NCBI GenBank assembly: GCA_050944255.1
Contig: JBMNQS010000014.1
Coordinates: 1 to 35,935 of the forward strand
Origin: JBMNQS01 sp050944255
Lineage (GTDB): Bacteria; Bacillota; Clostridia; Christensenellales; Maliibacteriaceae
Direction of reading: 5' to 3'
Length of the DNA: 35,935 nt
A program made the position numbers and the translations under genes. Below, piece after piece: positions 1 through 7,734 of this stretch. The notes below the pieces were generated by a model that saw nothing but the letters and a program-made list of their open reading frames with translations, did not search any database and had not been told where the DNA came from. The stretch's first letter is position 1, and the number at the start of each line of letters is the position of its first letter.

Positions 1-269
1 AGGTGTTTTCCGAGGCAGGCATCGCGCCGTTCATATGCTGCAAGAACGACGACGCCAGAACCACCCTCGCGTGGGCGCACGCGGGCCTTGGCATCGGCAT
101 CGTGCCCCAGTCGGCGCTTCTGATGCCCGGGAGCGACGAGCTTGTGTGCAAGGAAATTGTATGCGAAGCGCTCAAAACCCGCCTGGCGGTGATCTGGATG
201 AAAAACCGGTACCTCTCGCCGCTGGGAAAGATGTTCGTGGACCTGTTCCATCGGCAGTATCCGGCATAA
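1..269 (+). CDS. LysR-type transcriptional regulator, C-terminal fragment
   Basis: This is the last ~88 residues of a protein whose start lies before the window. The segment HAGLGIGIVPQSA followed by a basic strand and VIWMKNRYLSPLGKMFVDLF is typical of the end of the LysR substrate-binding domain, where a Gly-rich turn leads to the last strand and helix. The DNA-binding domain is not visible. It reads toward citrate synthase with a 314 bp gap that holds its own terminator and promoter, so the two are probably separate transcripts; whether the regulator controls citrate synthase cannot be told. Family assignment is fairly sure, the regulated genes are unknown. Confidence 0.75.
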   Translation, partial: VFSEAGIAPFICCKNDDARTTLAWAHAGLGIGIVPQSALLMPGSDELVCKEIVCEALKTRLAVIWMKNRYLSPLGKMFVDLFHRQYPA

Positions 270-467
270 AGCCTTTATCCACGGGCCGTATGCGCAGCCT
301 CGCGCGATTAAACCGGCGCCCCGCACGCCCCCCCCGCGCCGCAAGGCTGCTATATCGCCGCAATAACGGGTAGGCAAGGCCTTTTCCTTACGCCCGGCGG
401 CCATTTGCGCAGGCTGATCCGTTACAAGCGTGCCGCCAGCCATACGGGCCGCCCGCCGGAGCGCCTA

Positions 468-498
468 TGCAGGATCGGTATAAAAATCCTGCATTTTT
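468..498 (+). terminator. Intrinsic terminator between the LysR gene and citrate synthase
   Basis: TGCAGGAT (468-475) pairs with ATCCTGCA (486-493), an 8 bp stem with a 10 nt loop, followed at once by TTTTT. It lies just upstream of the next promoter, so it would stop transcripts coming from the LysR side. The rest of the 270-467 gap is GC-rich and shows no gene or motif I can support. Confidence 0.55.
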
Positions 499-500
499 GC

Positions 501-559
501 TTGACGAAGTGCGTTAAAGGCATTAATATAAATACTTAACGCATGAATATAAGTACTTA
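501..559 (+). promoter_or_regulatory. Citrate synthase promoter with direct-repeat operator
   Basis: A sigma-A-like promoter is visible: TTGACG (501-506), 17 bp, TAATAT (524-529). Overlapping the -10 and the start region are two direct repeats, AATATAAATACTTA (525-538) and AATATAAGTACTTA (546-559), 13 of 14 identical and 21 bp apart, two helical turns. GCGTTAA (511-517) is also inverted as TTAACGC (536-542). The placement over the -10 suggests repressor binding; the protein is not known. Confidence 0.6.
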
Positions 560-583
560 GTCTGATAGTTTGGAGAAAAGCGA

Positions 584-1939
584 ATGGAGAATTTATCACG
601 GCAGAGGGAAATTATCGCATTCTTGTGCGAACAGTTTCTTCAATCCAATAAGATAGACCCCGAAACCTATGAGAAATACGATGTCAAGCGAGGCCTTCGC
701 AATGCCGACGGCACCGGCGTTATGGCGGGGCTGACCAGCATCTGCGACGTGGTGGGTTATGAGATGGTGGACGGCGTCAAAACCGCCACCCATGGCGATC
801 TGATCTATCGCGGCTACAGCATTATGGATATCCTGGAGAACTGCTGCGAGGAAGAGCGTTTCGGTTTTGAGGAAGTCAGCTGGCTGCTTCTTTTCGGCAG
901 CCTTCCCAATGCCGAGCAATTGAAGATTTTCAGTGAGCTTCTCGCCGCCTGCAGGACGCTTCCCGAGGGCTTTGTGGAGGACATGCTCTTAAAATCGCCG
1001 ACCCCCAATATCATGAACGCGCTGTCTCGGAGCATCATCGCGCTTTACAGCTACGACGACAACCCCGAGAGCAACGATCTGGAAAACCTGATGCGCCAGT
1101 CCATCGAGATCATCGCCAGGACGCCCACCATCGTCACCAACGCCTACCAGGTCAAGCGGCGCCATTTCGACCGCAAGAGCATGTACATGCACGTGCCCAA
1201 GCCCTATCAGGCCAGCGCCGAGACCATTTTGCGCACCGTGCGCAGCAACAAGCAGTTTACCCCCGAGGAGGCGCGGCTACTTGATTTGTGCCTGATCCTT
1301 CACGCCGAGCACGGGGCGGGCAACAATTCCACCTTCACCACCCGCGTGGTCAGTTCCGCCATGACCGATACCTACAGCGCACTGTCCGCGGCGGTGGGCA
1401 GCCTCAAGGGCTTCCGTCACGGCGGCGCCAACATTAAGGTCAACGAGATGATCGAGCATATCAAGCTGGGCGTCAAAAATTGGTCCGACGACGACGAAGT
1501 CGCCGATTTCCTCAGAAAGATTCTCCGCCGCGAGGCAGGCGACGGTTCCGGGCTCATCTACGGTATCGGCCACGCCGTCTACACCAAGAGCGACCCCAGG
1601 GCCATCGAGCTGCAAAAGGGCGCCGAGCAGGTGGCCAGGGAGCACGGCATGATGGACGAATTCCTTCTGATCCAGGCCGTGGACCGCCTGGCCCCGGTGG
1701 TCTTTGAGAAGGAGAAGGGCGGCAAGGACGTCTGCGCCAATGTGGACCTATATTCAGGCTTCGTCTACAAGTCCCTGGGGATTCCGCCGGAATTGTACAC
1801 GCCGCTGTTCGCCATCGCCAGAATGCCCGGCTGGTGCGCGCACCGCATCGAGGAGGCCACCACCGGCGGGCGCATCATCCGCCCGGCCTACAGATTCCTG
1901 GGCGGGCATGAAACGTACGTGCCCCTTGACCGGCGATAA
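584..1939 (+). CDS. gltA: Citrate synthase
   Basis: 451 residues, the usual length for clostridial citrate synthases. It condenses oxaloacetate and acetyl-CoA to citrate in the cytoplasm. The active-site triad is readable: His243 in LHAEHGAGNNST, His330 in GIGHAVYTKSDPRA, and Asp388 in NVDLYSG. The long N-terminal extension before the GLTSICDV segment is seen in this clostridial group. The start at 584 is supported by GGAG 9 bases upstream. The gene is alone in its transcript, under a promoter with tandem repeats, and is followed 13 bp after the stop by structured repeat copy 1, which ends in a terminator. A 2-methylcitrate synthase activity cannot be ruled out from sequence, but no propionate genes are nearby. 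Confidence 0.93.
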   Translation: MENLSRQREIIAFLCEQFLQSNKIDPETYEKYDVKRGLRNADGTGVMAGLTSICDVVGYEMVDGVKTATHGDLIYRGYSIMDILENCCEEERFGFEEVSWLLLFGSLPNAEQLKIFSELLAACRTLPEGFVEDMLLKSPTPNIMNALSRSIIALYSYDDNPESNDLENLMRQSIEIIARTPTIVTNAYQVKRRHFDRKSMYMHVPKPYQASAETILRTVRSNKQFTPEEARLLDLCLILHAEHGAGNNSTFTTRVVSSAMTDTYSALSAAVGSLKGFRHGGANIKVNEMIEHIKLGVKNWSDDDEVADFLRKILRREAGDGSGLIYGIGHAVYTKSDPRAIELQKGAEQVAREHGMMDEFLLIQAVDRLAPVVFEKEKGGKDVCANVDLYSGFVYKSLGIPPELYTPLFAIARMPGWCAHRIEEATTGGRIIRPAYRFLGGHETYVPLDRR

Positions 1940-1952
1940 AAAGCATCCAAAA

Positions 1953-2231
1953 GGAGCGATGGCATCCATCGCTCGAGGCCGTCAAAAAACCTCGTTTTTT
2001 GACGGAGCTGCCAGGGATTTTCCTGCTGCAAAAACCGATGAATAGTTTTTGCAGCGGTCGGAAAACCCTGACAGGAGCACCCTAAAGGGCAGGCCTGGGC
2101 TGCGGCCGCACATGGGTCGACCCCCTTGGGCCTGTTGCCCTTGCCCACAGAATTGAAATTAAGGGGCTTCGGCCCCCTAATAACCCCAAAGAACTCTCTC
2201 AACAGTCTGGAGCGATGGCATCCATCGCTCC
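1953..2231 (+). repeat. Hairpin-bracketed structured repeat element, copy 1
   Basis: A non-coding element of ~279 bp with a second copy at 32697-32943. In order: left hairpin (arms GAGCGATGG 1954-1962 and CCATCGCTC 1966-1974); perfect 12 bp hairpin CCGTCAAAAAAC (1979-1990)/GTTTTTTGACGG (1994-2005); a long nested hairpin with outer arms CAGGG (2012-2016)/CCCTG (2066-2070), middle TTTTCC/GGAAAA, and inner arms GCTGCAAAAA (2025-2034)/TTTTTGCAGC (2046-2055); a GC-rich segment with CTGCGGCCGCACATG; a GGGGC-TTCG-GCCCC hairpin (2063 region, precisely 2163-2176); then a right hairpin (2209-2231) identical over 22 bases to the left one and followed by TTTTT. It carries no ORF with support. Copy 1 is ~32 bp longer than copy 2. 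Confidence 0.85.
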
Positions 2232-2236
2232 TTTTT
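2209..2236 (+). terminator. Intrinsic terminator at the right end of repeat copy 1
   Basis: GGAGCGATGG (2209-2218) pairs with CCATCGCTCC (2222-2231), loop CAT, then TTTTT. This is the functional terminator for citrate synthase read-through; the identical hairpin at 1953-1974 has no T tract. Confidence 0.75.
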
Positions 2237-2321
2237 CGAAAAGATTTTATCCGGCTCTCGCACTGCCCATTGTACCTCAGGCAAAACTTGCGGCTTTATA
2301 GCGTTTGCGCCGCCATCAGGC

Positions 2322-2350
2322 AGGACAATCTTTCCCGATTGCCGTATACT
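2322..2350 (+). promoter_or_regulatory. Probable promoter of the Nudix gene
   Basis: AGGACA (2322-2327), 17 bp, TATACT (2345-2350). The transcript would start near 2357, leaving a short leader that contains the AAGGAG ribosome binding site before the ATG at 2377. Confidence 0.45.
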
Positions 2351-2376
2351 AAGGCTATAACTAAAGGAGCCTTTCT

Positions 2377-2940
2377 ATGGACTATCTTGCCGACATCAAG
2401 AATTACGAAGCCCAAAACCCGCAGGAGGAAAGCGACAGACGCCTGATCCTTCAGTATGCCGAAGTTTATCCCAATCTGCTGTGCCGCGAAAACGAGATTG
2501 CCCACATCACCGCCTCGGGCTTTATCATGAATCCGGCGCTGGATCAGGTGCTGATGGTCCACCACAACATCATGAACAACTGGGCGTGGACCGGCGGCCA
2601 CGCCGACGGCGACGGCAACCTGCTGGGTGTAGCCCTGCGGGAGGCCAGGGAGGAAACCGGCGTCAGGGATATCCGTCCCCTGTCCCCCGGCATCGCCTCC
2701 ATCGACATTCTCACCGTCAACGGCCATTTCAGGCGCGGTTTGTACGTCAGCGCGCACCTGCACCTGTCCGTCGGTTACATCCTGATTTGCGGACAGAACC
2801 AGCGCCTGCATATCAAGCCGGACGAAAATACAGGCGTCAGGTGGCTGCCCTTAAGCTATTTCACAAGCGAGCATTTCGATGCCTCCGACGTCTACCTCTA
2901 CAACAAGCTGATCCGCCGCGCCCGTACCTGCGCCGTGTAG
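2377..2940 (+). CDS. Nudix hydrolase
   Basis: 187 residues. The Nudix box lies at residues 74-96, ending LREAREETGV, with the two metal-binding glutamates of the REUxEExGU core (Glu92, Glu93) present. The first Glu of the classical GX5E part is Gly80 here, a departure from the consensus. Enzymes of this fold hydrolyse nucleoside diphosphates linked to another moiety; the substrate cannot be read from the sequence. The N-terminal ~40 residues form a helical extension before the first strand (IAHITASGFIM). AAGGAG precedes the ATG at a good distance. The gene is monocistronic, converging on a glycosyltransferase through a shared hairpin terminator. Confidence 0.88.
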   Translation: MDYLADIKNYEAQNPQEESDRRLILQYAEVYPNLLCRENEIAHITASGFIMNPALDQVLMVHHNIMNNWAWTGGHADGDGNLLGVALREAREETGVRDIRPLSPGIASIDILTVNGHFRRGLYVSAHLHLSVGYILICGQNQRLHIKPDENTGVRWLPLSYFTSEHFDASDVYLYNKLIRRARTCAV

Positions 2941-2950
2941 AAGCACCGTC

Positions 2951-2986
2951 AAAAAGCTCTGCGCGCCGCGGCGCGCAGAGCTTTTT
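2951..2986. terminator. Bidirectional terminator between the Nudix and GT2 genes
   Basis: A perfect 16 bp stem, AAAAAGCTCTGCGCGC (2951-2966) and its complement (2971-2986), with a CGCG loop. The A and T tracts at the two ends let it work for both converging genes. Confidence 0.85.
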
Positions 2987-3005
2987 ATGCATTGGGTCCT
3001 TGCGT

Positions 3006-4286
3006 CTAAATAATCTCCTCCAGCGTCTTGGACACGCTGTGGCGGATGGGCCGCCACTGCACCTTTGTCACCAGCGCGGCCACGCCGATGGGCACGTACG
3101 ACAGCATAAAGAGGGGAAACGTGAACGTGTAGGCGATCTTCTTGTACCATTTGGCGCGGATGCGCTTCCATTCGCTGACGATGGTCAGGGCGCCGTATAT
3201 AAACATTACGATGTAGAAATTGACGGCTGTATTAAACAGCGCCTCCACCGTGGTGCGTATAATCCGGTAGGCCATGTACGGCGGATTGATCAGGCACAGG
3301 ATCAGCGTCATGCCGTTGACGATGAGCGCAAGCACCGTCAGCAGTGTGGCCGGAGCGATGGTCATGAACATGTCGTAGCAGCTTGTGGCGTTTTCACCGA
3401 AGCAAAAGATGCCTTTGAACAGTTTCCAGCCGTAGCGCCCCATGGTCTGGTAGAATCCTTTGGCCCACCTGAGCCGCTGCGTCCAGGACTGCCTGAACGT
3501 CTCGGGCTGCTCGTCGTAGACCATGGCATCCGCGCAGTAGCCGATCAGGTCTCCGCTGACGGCGCAGTCGGCGGAAAACTGAATATCCTCCGTCAGGAGA
3601 AAATACTTCCAGCCGCCCTTTTTCCGTATCAGCTCATGGGAAACCAGAAAACCCGTGCCGGATATGGCGCATCCGGTCCTGAGCCTCATACGCGGGTTGT
3701 TCACCATCCTAGCCTCCCGGATGAAGTTGATGGAATACCCTGCGGTGATCCAGTTGGTCCCGAAGTTCTTGCTGTTGCGGTAACTGGTCAGCGCCTGATA
3801 GCCCTGGTCAAAAACACGGTTCATCTCCCGCACAAAGTTCGGGTCCGCCAGGTTGTCCGCGTCAAAGATGAAATAGCCCTCGTAGCCTTTGGACGCGTAT
3901 TCGGGTTCCTGCAGCATCTTCTGGAAGAAATAATCCAGCGCATAGCCCTTTCCCACCTGGTTCGTATCAAACCTCTCAAATACGTTGGCGCCCGCTTCCG
4001 CGGCCACCTTTGCCGTATAATCGGTGCAGTTGTCGGCAACCACATAGATGTCCAGCAGCCCTCTGGGATATTTCTGATCCTTCAGCGTCTTTATAAGGTG
4101 CGCGATGACTTCCTGCTCATTGCGCGCGCATATCACCGCCGCATACTTATGCAGTTTTTTGGCCTTGCGTTTGACTTTCGGTCCCCTTTTAAGCAGCCCG
4201 ATGGCGGCGTACATCACCATATACAGATACGCCACTGTGAAGAAAATGAAAAGCGCCGTATTGAACGTATCCAGGAACTTTAACAT
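3006..4286 (-). CDS. Membrane-bound family 2 glycosyltransferase
   Basis: 426 residues. It transfers a sugar from a nucleotide donor at the membrane, in the manner of processive GT2 enzymes. Seen: one N-terminal membrane helix (about 8-31), the GT-A domain starting YAAVICARNEQEV, donor/metal motif DAD at 142-144, acceptor/base motif TED at 232-234, QRLRW at 270-274, and three or more C-terminal membrane segments (about 305-420). The Q-x-x-R-W motif points to polymer-type or lipid-acceptor transferases. The substrate is unknown, and no other glycan gene adjoins. The ATG at 4286 has GGGAGGAAA just upstream, which fixes the start. Confidence 0.85.
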   Translation of the reverse strand: MLKFLDTFNTALFIFFTVAYLYMVMYAAIGLLKRGPKVKRKAKKLHKYAAVICARNEQEVIAHLIKTLKDQKYPRGLLDIYVVADNCTDYTAKVAAEAGANVFERFDTNQVGKGYALDYFFQKMLQEPEYASKGYEGYFIFDADNLADPNFVREMNRVFDQGYQALTSYRNSKNFGTNWITAGYSINFIREARMVNNPRMRLRTGCAISGTGFLVSHELIRKKGGWKYFLLTEDIQFSADCAVSGDLIGYCADAMVYDEQPETFRQSWTQRLRWAKGFYQTMGRYGWKLFKGIFCFGENATSCYDMFMTIAPATLLTVLALIVNGMTLILCLINPPYMAYRIIRTTVEALFNTAVNFYIVMFIYGALTIVSEWKRIRAKWYKKIAYTFTFPLFMLSYVPIGVAALVTKVQWRPIRHSVSKTLEEII

Positions 4287-4327
4287 CTCGATTTCCTCCC
4301 ATGACGTTATTATGGTTTCCAGAAGTT

Positions 4328-4355
4328 AGTTTAACACCTACGCGTCCAGTTTCAA
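4328..4355 (-). promoter_or_regulatory. Probable promoter of the GT2 gene
   Basis: On the minus strand: TTGAAA (4355-4350), 16 bp, TAAACT (4333-4328), giving a leader of about 35 nt to the ATG at 4286. Confidence 0.4.
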
Positions 4356-4615
4356 GGGGAAAAATACCAAATTAAGAAAGCCTTAAATACAAAAATGACT
4401 CATCTTAAGAAACGCCGCCGGGATGCTGGCCTGCATGGAAGATTAAACCGGGCATATTGCCGGAGGATCGGCCTCATAATAGCCATGAGAATCTTTTATT
4501 TTAAAAGCGCAAAATGGACACACACCGGCGCAATGATCATGGCGCCGGCCACCGCAAAGATCGCCCGCCGGTTTTTCCCGCAGGCGATACGGCACCCTGA
4601 AAGAAGACGCAAGGT
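4356..4615. other. Intergenic region without a recognised gene
   Basis: About 260 bp between the GT2 promoter and the small membrane protein. Short overlapping reading frames here have no ribosome binding site and no recognisable protein pattern. A promoter for the next gene must lie here or upstream but I cannot point to a convincing one. Confidence 0.4.
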
Positions 4616-4828
4616 ATGGTTCAAATTATCATCACGCTGGTCTATGTCGCGCTGGTCATCGATTTCGTATTCAAGCTGCGCAATAGGGACCGCAAACAAA
4701 GCGAGAATCTGCTCTACGGCGGCCTGCTTCTGATCAGCTACACCCTTTTGATGCTGGCCTTCTCCGGCGTGCCGTTGCCAAGCCCTATAGAGCCCATCGA
4801 GCAGATCATCTATCAATTGACACGGTAA
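4616..4828 (+). CDS. Small membrane protein of unknown function
   Basis: 70 residues, not a family I recognise. It has two predicted membrane helices (about 2-19 and 32-52) separated by a charged loop KLRNRDRKQSENLL, and a proline-rich tail ending PIEPIEQIIYQL. An in-frame stop 18 bases upstream (TGA 4598-4600) leaves ATG 4616 as the only likely start; the ribosome binding site is weak (AGAAG). A clean intrinsic terminator 28 bp after the stop supports the idea that this stretch is transcribed. It stands alone between a glycosyltransferase and a glycerophosphodiesterase. Confidence 0.55.
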   Translation: MVQIIITLVYVALVIDFVFKLRNRDRKQSENLLYGGLLLISYTLLMLAFSGVPLPSPIEPIEQIIYQLTR

Positions 4829-4856
4829 AGAAAATATGCCGCCTTCAAAGCCGCCG

Positions 4857-4880
4857 GGCCCTTGAGGGCCTTTTATTTTT
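4857..4880 (+). terminator. Terminator of the small membrane protein gene
   Basis: GGCCCT (4857-4862) pairs with AGGGCC (4865-4870), then TTTTATTTTT. Downstream, ATATGGTC (4887-4894) is inverted as GACCATAT (4923-4930), a possible operator before the next gene. Confidence 0.7.
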
Positions 4881-5095
4881 AATCCGATATGGTCGCTATG
4901 GCCTCGCTTTTTTCAGGGGTTTGACCATATGGCGCCCGTCAGCCTCATTATATCCGCGCCGTCTTTAAAGTGCAACGCCAGAGCTCCCTATCGTCCCTCC
5001 TGCCCGTGCCGGCAAATATCCGTTTCAGCTGAAAAAGGTGATCCCGCCCTTTTTGTCGAATCAGGACTGGGAAGCAGTAAAAGGAGGATGTACCC

Positions 5096-5830
5096 ATGGC
5101 ATGGCTCACCGACACGCCCATCGCGCACCGCGGCCTTTTGGATGAGGACAACCCGGAAAACTCTCTGGGCGCCGCCCGCCGCGCCATAGCGCGCGGCTAT
5201 CCCATCGAGCTTGACCTTCACCTGGCCGCCGACGGCGTGGTGATGGTCTTTCACGACGACAATTTAAAGCGCATCACCGGCGATCCCCGGGACATCGAAG
5301 CATGCACGTCGCAGCAGCTCAAAACATTGCGCCTTTGCGGCACCGGCTTCGGCATTCCCACATTCGATGAATTCCTGGATGAGGTGGAGGGCCGCGTACC
5401 GCTGCTGATTGAAATCAAGCGGCAGTCCCGCCACGAAAAAAACATCCGCATACTGGAGAAGATCACCGCGCGGCTGGATCATTATAATGGCCAATACGCG
5501 GTGCAGAGCTTCCATCCGCCCACGGTGCGCTGGCTGTACAAGAACCGCCCGGACATCATCCGCGGCCAGCTATGCTCCGGCGGCGATTTCGATCACGGAA
5601 AGCTCACCACCCGCATGGTGCAGAAGTTTTTCATTAAAAACCTGCTGGTGGTCCATTACGGCCATCCGCACTTCATCGCGTATGAGCAGGAGCATATTCC
5701 CAACCGATGGACCTCAAAATACCGTGGCCGCCTGCCCCTTATTGGCTGGACCTTCCGTGACCAGGCCCGCGCCACGCAGCTCAAAGACGAGGTGGACAAC
5801 ATTATCTTCCAGGACTTCATCCCCGAATGA
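5096..5830 (+). CDS. Glycerophosphodiester phosphodiesterase (cytoplasmic type)
   Basis: 244 residues, the normal length of the single-domain cytoplasmic enzymes, with no signal peptide. It cleaves glycerophosphodiesters, products of phospholipid deacylation, to glycerol 3-phosphate and an alcohol. Catalytic elements are present: His11 in IAHRG, the NPENS turn, Glu38 and Asp40 in IELDLHLAADG, and His53 in VFHDD. AAGGAGG sits 10 bases before ATG 5096. The gene is monocistronic, closed by a hairpin shared with the converging gene. Its substrate preference is not visible; a role in membrane lipid recycling is the default reading. Confidence 0.9.
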   Translation: MAWLTDTPIAHRGLLDEDNPENSLGAARRAIARGYPIELDLHLAADGVVMVFHDDNLKRITGDPRDIEACTSQQLKTLRLCGTGFGIPTFDEFLDEVEGRVPLLIEIKRQSRHEKNIRILEKITARLDHYNGQYAVQSFHPPTVRWLYKNRPDIIRGQLCSGGDFDHGKLTTRMVQKFFIKNLLVVHYGHPHFIAYEQEHIPNRWTSKYRGRLPLIGWTFRDQARATQLKDEVDNIIFQDFIPE

Positions 5831-5861
5831 GCGCCGCTTAAGGTATTTTTAAACTATCAAA

Positions 5862-5887
5862 AAAGAGCCGGCATCTGCCGGCTCTTT
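5862..5887. terminator. Bidirectional terminator
   Basis: Perfect 12 bp stem AAAGAGCCGGCA (5862-5873)/TGCCGGCTCTTT (5876-5887) with a 2 nt loop, between two converging genes. Confidence 0.8.
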
Positions 5888-5894
5888 CATTGCG

Positions 5895-6893
5895 TCAATC
5901 CAGATACTCGCCCATGGCCGCCCTGCCATCGAAGAACTCCAGGTTTACCTTAAACGTCATCGTCTCGCCCGGCGCCAGGAACTTGAGCCTTCCGGCCTCC
6001 CGCTCCTTGTCGCGGCCCTCCAAAAAGCTGTTGCCCGGCTCAAGGCCCATGACATAGTTCTTCACGCCCACCTGCTTCCACTGCAGGATGCGGTCCAGCG
6101 TGCTTTGATCAAACGTAATGGCCAGCCCCTTGTCGATGTTGGGGTTGTACAGCGCCGCGTAGGCCTTTTGGGCCGGATCAAAGAAATGATAGTAGCACTG
6201 CTCCATATAGCCCGGCTGCGGCGGCAGGATTTTATCCCATGTATCGATATCCTTGGCCGCATGGTCCGTGCGCGGCTTGACGTCGACGGAGTTGATCTTT
6301 AAAATCGAATCCTCGTGAAGTAGCGGGTACGCCGTATTGATATGGTACAGGATCATGATCGGCGCCGGGTTTTCGCCGTAGTTCTCCGCCGTATCCTCAA
6401 AGGAGATGGTGTTGCCAAACAGCGGTATGCGGATCGTCCTTAAAAGGCGCATGCGGTGCATGGACATGCCCACCGTATTCATGGCCGCGCGGATGATGAT
6501 GGTATCGTCCTGAATCCAGTGCGATATGCTCTCCGCCGGCGTCAGACCGATGGTGCCGTGCTGGGAAAGCGCTTCGCCGTTATCCACCGAGGGGATGCCG
6601 ATGTTTTCCAGGCCGCAGGTCTGCATAAAGCCGCCGTTTGCCGCCTTTCCGTAGTTCACGCCGTCGAAGTAGGCCGGATGCGTCCACCCGGCCAGCCCGA
6701 AGAAACCGTAATTGACGCCCTTGAACGTCACGCGGCTGGGGTCCACGCAGCGGTCCACGCTGAAGAGCACATCCAGGCCGCCTCCGTTTCGCACCGACAA
6801 AAGCCGCATGCCGTCGCCCCTGCCGCTGCCCTCCAGGCGCATCTGCTCCACGCCGTAAAGCTGGTTATTGTGTCCGTAATATCTGCTGTCCAT
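5895..6893 (-). CDS. DUF4432 / aldose-1-epimerase-like protein
   Basis: 332 residues resembling the DUF4432 branch of the galactose-mutarotase fold (beta-supersandwich sugar-binding proteins). Supporting patterns are the early GRGDGMRLLSVRNGGGLDVLFSVDRCVD segment, the middle HGTIGLTPAE histidine region, the ENYGENPAPIMILYHINTAYPLL core that parallels epimerase active-site strands, and the C-terminal GLEPGNSFLEGR turn. The family probably acts on a free sugar or sugar derivative, but the reaction is not established. AAAGGAGG lies upstream of the ATG at 6893. It is a single-gene unit facing the glycerophosphodiesterase. Confidence 0.75.
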   Translation of the reverse strand: MDSRYYGHNNQLYGVEQMRLEGSGRGDGMRLLSVRNGGGLDVLFSVDRCVDPSRVTFKGVNYGFFGLAGWTHPAYFDGVNYGKAANGGFMQTCGLENIGIPSVDNGEALSQHGTIGLTPAESISHWIQDDTIIIRAAMNTVGMSMHRMRLLRTIRIPLFGNTISFEDTAENYGENPAPIMILYHINTAYPLLHEDSILKINSVDVKPRTDHAAKDIDTWDKILPPQPGYMEQCYYHFFDPAQKAYAALYNPNIDKGLAITFDQSTLDRILQWKQVGVKNYVMGLEPGNSFLEGRDKEREAGRLKFLAPGETMTFKVNLEFFDGRAAMGEYLD

Positions 6894-6944
6894 AAACTGC
6901 CTCCTTTAGTTCATAAAAAATGCGACTGACAAACCGTTAGATCG

Positions 6945-6950
6945 ATTATA
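6945..6950 (-). promoter_or_regulatory. Extended -10 promoter of the DUF4432 gene
   Basis: On the minus strand a perfect TATAAT is preceded by TG at the extended -10 position (TGCTATAAT); a -35 is poor. The leader would be about 45 nt. Confidence 0.5.
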
Positions 6951-7202
6951 GCACGCCCCGCTTACGAATAAAAGAACCTGCCGAAGAAACCGAGCGTTTC
7001 TTTATGCACGCAAGCGATTCGGCCCTCTGCCTGTATCGAAGGCTTTTTGCCTGCGGGCCTCGCGCAGCCAAAAACACGCTTCTGAGGCTCTCCCTTTTTA
7101 CCCGTTTCCCGGATAAAACCGCCCCATACACGCACAGGGCGGTCCACCATAAAATTATCTCCGCCACTGAAGACGTCTGAAGGCCTTTTTCAAGCATAAT
7201 GC
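6951..7202. other. Intergenic region without a supported gene
   Basis: About 250 bp downstream of the zinc-ribbon gene. A minus-strand frame covers it but starts with TTG, has no ribosome binding site and has a basic, low-complexity protein, so I do not call it. No clear terminator for the zinc-ribbon gene is seen. Confidence 0.4.
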
Positions 7203-7643
7203 TCAAATTGAATTATAGAAATAATCGTAAACGTCATAATTCGTAAGGGAAAAACCGGCCATCCATGCCACCGCCCCAAACACTATAGACAGGATGGAGA
7301 GCACCAGGCCCGCCACGGCCAGCCCTCTGCCCCTGATCTCATGATGCCGTGTTTGCGACAGGCCGACGGCCGAAAAGATAATGCCCAAAAGCGAAAATAT
7401 GAACAGGTTGCAGCAGGTAATGGATATAAGCGACAGTACAAATCCGGCAATGGCCATACCGCTGTACCTGGCCGGCTGCGCGTAATAGGGCGGCTGATAG
7501 ACAGGCTGCGCATAGCCTGCCGGCTGTCCGGGAAGCGTCTGTTGTTCCGTTTGCAGCGGATCGGTTTTAAGCGTTGCGCCGCACCCTACGCAAAACACAT
7601 CCGCATCGGAAATCTGCCTGCCACAATGCTTGCAATAATCCAT
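7203..7643 (-). CDS. Zinc-ribbon membrane protein with DUF4190-like domain
   Basis: 146 residues from the ATG at 7643, chosen because GGAGG lies 7 bases upstream; the frame extends farther but without such a site. The N-terminus MDYCKHCGRQ...VFCVGCGATL is a four-cysteine zinc ribbon of the kind found at the start of many clostridial membrane proteins. A Pro/Gln/Tyr-rich linker (about 30-57) follows, then two membrane hairpins (about 60-95 and 105-135), with the segment separating them containing GLSQTRHHEIRGRGLA as in DUF4190. Function unknown; such proteins are thought to be membrane-bound scaffolds. It is transcribed alone with a long leader. Confidence 0.75.
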   Translation of the reverse strand: MDYCKHCGRQISDADVFCVGCGATLKTDPLQTEQQTLPGQPAGYAQPVYQPPYYAQPARYSGMAIAGFVLSLISITCCNLFIFSLLGIIFSAVGLSQTRHHEIRGRGLAVAGLVLSILSIVFGAVAWMAGFSLTNYDVYDYFYNSI

Positions 7644-7734
7644 AATTTCCTCCAAAAACAAATTTATTTGACGGTATGAGTTCACGACATATCATTTATG
7701 CCCGGCCGGCGCTCTTTCGCTTAGCCTCGCCTGC

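Noticed and set aside
2946..2955. CCGTCAAAAA near the Nudix terminator, like the end of the repeat element
   Set aside because: Only ten bases match and none of the other hairpins is present; probably chance next to an A-tract.
2481..4283. 600-residue plus-strand open frame
   Set aside because: It runs out of frame through the end of the Nudix gene and antisense to the GT2 gene, whose motifs are intact. Its protein is rich in Arg, Pro and His with no domain, typical of GC-rich antisense frames.
6946..7206. 86-residue minus-strand open frame after the zinc-ribbon gene
   Set aside because: TTG start, no ribosome binding site, basic low-information sequence; coding status not supported.
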